Assembly: GCA_937888895.1 (NCBI GenBank)
Contig: CALASV010000059.1
Span: 1-8,930, forward strand
Length of the DNA stretch: 8,930 bases
Origin: an uncultured Clostridia bacterium
GTDB taxonomy: Bacteria > Bacillota > Clostridia > Lachnospirales > Lachnospiraceae
Direction of reading: 5' to 3'
The translations under genes were made by a program, and so were the position numbers. Shown piece by piece: positions 7,150-8,930 of the stretch. The notes beneath the pieces were generated by a model. That model was not told the origin of the DNA and did not search any database. It saw only the letters and a program-made list of their open reading frames with translations. Position 1 is the stretch's first letter, and each line of letters begins with the position of its first letter.

Positions 7150-7175
7150 AAAGGGGATGTTATAACATCCCCTTT
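7150..7175 (+). terminator. Intercistronic palindrome between secA and prfB, weak terminator at most
   Basis: A perfect 26-base palindrome (7150-7162 and 7163-7175) lies 10 nt after the secA stop. Only TTT-CC follows on the plus strand, so it is at best leaky. It ends 34 nt before the prfB start and leaves no room for a visible promoter, which favours read-through. It may partly attenuate prfB or protect the upstream mRNA's 3' end. Confidence 0.5.
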
Positions 7176-7209
7176 CCTAAAAAGAAAAATAAGAAAGAGG
7201 GTGACGAGG

Positions 7210-8323
7210 TTGGTTGAGTTAGACCAGTTTAAATATACATTAAATACTTACCGAAAACCTTTACTTGAAGTGGGGGATTCACTTTGACCTCACTAATAAG
7301 AGAGAAAAAGTAGAGGAAATTGAAGCAATTATGCAAGCTCCAGATTTTTGGAATGATATGGATAAAGCACAAAGCTATGTGAAGGAACTAAATACATTAA
7401 AAAATATATTAGCTGATTTTAAGGAATTGGAAACACAGTTTGAAGATGTAGAAGTTCTTTTGGAAATGGGGTACGAATCCGAAGACCCAGAGATTATTCC
7501 AGAAATAAAGGAAGCATTAGATAGTTTTATGGAGCATTTTGAACGTTTGCGTTTATCTACATTATTGTCAGGAGAGTATGATAAAAATAATGCAATTTTA
7601 ACATTACATGCAGGAGCAGGCGGTACAGAAAGTTGTGATTGGGCTTCGATGTTATGTCGTATGTATCAGCGTTATGCAGAAAAAAATGGTTTTACAACCG
7701 AAATGATTGATTTTCTAGATGGCGATGAGGCAGGATTTAAGTCGGTTACATTAGAAATTAAAGGAGAAAATGCGTATGGATATCTGAAGTCAGAAAGAGG
7801 TGTTCATCGTTTAGTGCGAATTTCTCCATTTAATGCAGCAGGTAAGCGACAAACTTCGTTTGTTTCTTGTGATGTAATGCCAGAAATTGAAGATAATATT
7901 GATATTGAAATTAATGACGATGAATTACGAATTGATACGTATCGTTCGAGTGGTGCAGGTGGACAGCATGTAAATAAGACATCGTCTGCGATTCGTATTA
8001 CACATTTACCAACGGGTATTGTAGTACAATGTCAAAATGAGCGTTCTCAATTTCAAAATAAAGATAAGGCAATGCAAATGTTAAAAGCAAAGCTTTATTT
8101 ATTAAAACAAGAGGAAAATGCAGCGAAAGAATCCGATATTCGAGGCGAAGTAAGGGATATTAATTTTGGAAATCAAATTCGTTCTTATGTATTACAACCA
8201 TATACAATGGTAAAAGACCATAGAACAGATTGTGAAATAGGAAATGCAGGAGCAGTATTAGATGGTAGTTTACAACCATTTATTAATGCATATTTGAAAT
8301 GGCAAGCAACACAAAAAAAATAA
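7210..8323 (+). CDS. prfB: Peptide chain release factor 2, made by programmed +1 frameshift
   Basis: RF2 reads UGA and UAA stop codons and triggers peptide release. The coding path is 7210-7284, then 7286-8323 after skipping T7285, giving 370 residues. Codon 26 in the first frame is TGA (7285-7287), directly after CTT, as in E. coli prfB. In full-length numbering the stop-recognition tripeptide SPF is at 205-207 and the catalytic GGQ at 250-252, the same positions as in E. coli; residue 246 is Ser. The N-terminal helical domain spans roughly 1-100. The start is TTG 7210: AGAGGG (7196-7201) lies 8 nt upstream. The in-frame GTG 7201 overlaps that site. The non-shifted start in the second frame (7265) would lose the true N-terminus. 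It is probably co-transcribed with secA, a common Firmicute arrangement. UGA read-out by RF2 itself makes it autoregulated. Confidence 0.96.
7263..7277 (+). repeat. 15-nt inverted repeat, copy within prfB
   Basis: ACTTGAAGTGGGGGA here is the exact reverse complement of 8895-8909, in the terminal hairpin at the window edge. This copy covers the G-run that should stimulate the prfB frameshift. In RNA the two copies could pair over 15 bp. Confidence 0.75.
7272..7288 (+). promoter_or_regulatory. prfB programmed +1 frameshift site
   Basis: The elements are an internal Shine-Dalgarno-like G-run (7272-7276), then ATTCA, the slippery CTT (7282-7284), the in-frame stop TGA (7285-7287) and C7288. Low RF2 makes the ribosome pause at TGA and slip from CTT to TTT, continuing with GAC. 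The slip and stop context CTTTGAC is identical to E. coli, but the gap between the G-run and CTT is 5 nt rather than 3. Confidence 0.9.
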
Positions 8324-8336
8324 GGAAGGTGATTTT

Positions 8337-8801
8337 ATGCAAGCAACACAACAAATTATTTTTAAGGTGCAAGATGGAGAATATGGGTTTGATGTGTCTA
8401 CAGTAAACGCAATAGAAACATTAAACAATGTAGTAGGAGTGCCAAATGTAGAATATCATATTTTAGGTATTATCAATCTTCGTGGGGAAGTATTGCCGAT
8501 TTATAGTTTAAGAAGAAAGTTTGGTTTAGAAGAAATCCCTGTAAATGACCAAACAAAGATTATTGTAACAACAAGTAATGGTGTGACGATTGCATTTAAG
8601 GTAGATGAAGTAAAGGAAATTATTGATTGTACGGTAGATAAATTATCACAATTTCCTGTGATTGCTAGAACAAGTGAAACAGATTATGTAGATATGGTAG
8701 CAAATCATAATGGTCGTTTGATTTTACTTTTAAATCAAGATAAAATTTTGGCAAAACAGGAAGCAGAGGCAATTTCAGATTTTGTTAGTGAATTGCAGTA
8801 G
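8337..8801 (+). CDS. cheW: CheW-domain chemotaxis adaptor protein
   Basis: CheW couples methyl-accepting chemoreceptors to the CheA histidine kinase in membrane-associated signalling arrays. The 154-residue protein is a single CheW domain of usual length, without the receiver domain that would make it CheV. The opening QQIIFKVQDGEYGFDV strand pair, IETLNNVVGVPN, and the signature GIINLRGEVLPIYSLR at 44-59 (NLRG at 47-50) are typical. FKVDEVKEIID and the C-terminal LILLLNQDKIL also fit. The start ATG follows AAGGAAGGTGA with 5 nt spacing. It lies only 13 nt after the prfB stop, so it is probably in the same transcript. No other chemotaxis gene is in the window. It could serve a specific receptor rather than the main flagellar system. 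Confidence 0.88.
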   Translation: MQATQQIIFKVQDGEYGFDVSTVNAIETLNNVVGVPNVEYHILGIINLRGEVLPIYSLRRKFGLEEIPVNDQTKIIVTTSNGVTIAFKVDEVKEIIDCTVDKLSQFPVIARTSETDYVDMVANHNGRLILLLNQDKILAKQEAEAISDFVSELQ

Positions 8802-8844
8802 AAGGTAAAATGTAGGAACAAAAATAGTTGAATAAAATACTAGA

Positions 8845-8930
8845 AAGGGGCTATCGGAAATAGATATGAGCCTTGTTTAACCGAATTAAATAAGTCCCCC
8901 ACTTCAAGTGCGTAAAGCACTAAGTGGTGG
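8845..8930. mobile_element. Possible IS200/IS605-type terminal hairpin or guide-RNA scaffold, truncated
   Basis: Two structures occur in tandem. AA-GGCT (8845-8846, 8849-8852) pairs with AGCC-TT (8869-8874) with a GG bulge, extended by ATC with GAT. A longer hairpin pairs CCACTT (8899-8904) with AAGTGG (8922-8927) and AGTGC (8907-8911) with GCACT (8917-8921), around loop GTAAA; C8897-C8898 can pair with G8929-G8930 beyond. IS200/IS605 elements end in imperfect subterminal palindromes like this, and the right ends of tnpB elements encode a guide-RNA scaffold there. No tnpA or tnpB remnant is visible in 8802-8930, so this is an element starting at the edge, a solo end or a non-mobile RNA. No T-run follows within the window, so an ordinary cheW terminator is not supported. 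Confidence 0.45.
8895..8909 (-). repeat. 15-nt inverted repeat, copy in the terminal hairpin
   Basis: TCCCCCACTTCAAGT on the plus strand is the exact reverse complement of prfB 7263-7277. It forms most of the 5' arm of the hairpin at the window end, so pairing with prfB RNA would compete with that hairpin. Confidence 0.75.

Noticed and set aside
7265..7285. Conventional ATG start for RF2 in the second frame
   Set aside because: It has no ribosome-binding site except the frameshift G-run, and it drops the N-terminal segment encoded upstream. CTT TGA C is the classical RF2 frameshift site.
8802..8844. Possible tnpB C-terminal remnant just before the terminal hairpin
   Set aside because: All three plus-strand frames are broken by stops within a short distance, and no TnpB residue pattern is visible.
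1..8930. CRISPR array, prophage or defence island
   Set aside because: There are no regularly spaced repeats, integrase, phage structural or nuclease genes. Every gene of appreciable size belongs to a familiar chromosomal family.

Overview
The window looks like chromosomal DNA of a low-G+C, Gram-positive anaerobe, most likely a motile member of the Clostridia, probably Lachnospiraceae. This rests on strong purine-rich ribosome-binding sites, A+T-rich codon use, a long-form hibernation factor, the linked secA-prfB pair, a CotJC-like manganese catalase and a CheW protein. No species call is possible from the sequence alone.

Layout. Bases 1-100 are the 3' part of a tRNA-Arg(ACG) and a strong terminator. 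Next comes a MATE-family exporter (147-1511, +). A bidirectional terminator and a structured non-coding segment (1577-1682) separate it from two minus-strand genes, each apparently its own unit: a manganese-catalase/CotJC-type protein (1709-2377) and a ROK-family sugar kinase resembling fructokinase (2514-3386). A non-coding stretch of about 470 bases (3387-3857) holds a minus-strand promoter with a leader inverted repeat for the kinase, a terminator-like hairpin, a strong plus-strand promoter and a leader of about 180 nt for hpf. The hpf gene (3858-4385) ends in a near-ideal terminator. secA (4557-7139) then has its own promoter and is followed by prfB (7210-8323) and cheW (8337-8801), all on the plus strand.

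How the genes fit together. hpf, secA and prfB are housekeeping functions: ribosome dimerisation and storage, preprotein export and translation termination. prfB is interrupted by an in-frame TGA at codon 26. It is read by programmed +1 frameshifting, so release factor 2 controls its own synthesis. The cheW start lies 13 nt after the prfB stop with a good ribosome-binding site, so a chemotaxis adaptor is apparently co-transcribed with a release factor.

Most unusual parts. The last ~85 bases resemble the structured end of an IS200/IS605-type element (possibly a TnpB guide-RNA scaffold), with no transposase or tnpB gene visible. A perfect 15-nt inverted repeat links that terminal hairpin to the prfB frameshift stimulator. 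The hpf leader is long and hairpin-rich, where the raiA RNA motif is known to occur. The prfB G-run is spaced differently from the E. coli site. No CRISPR array, complete insertion sequence, prophage or defence system is visible.
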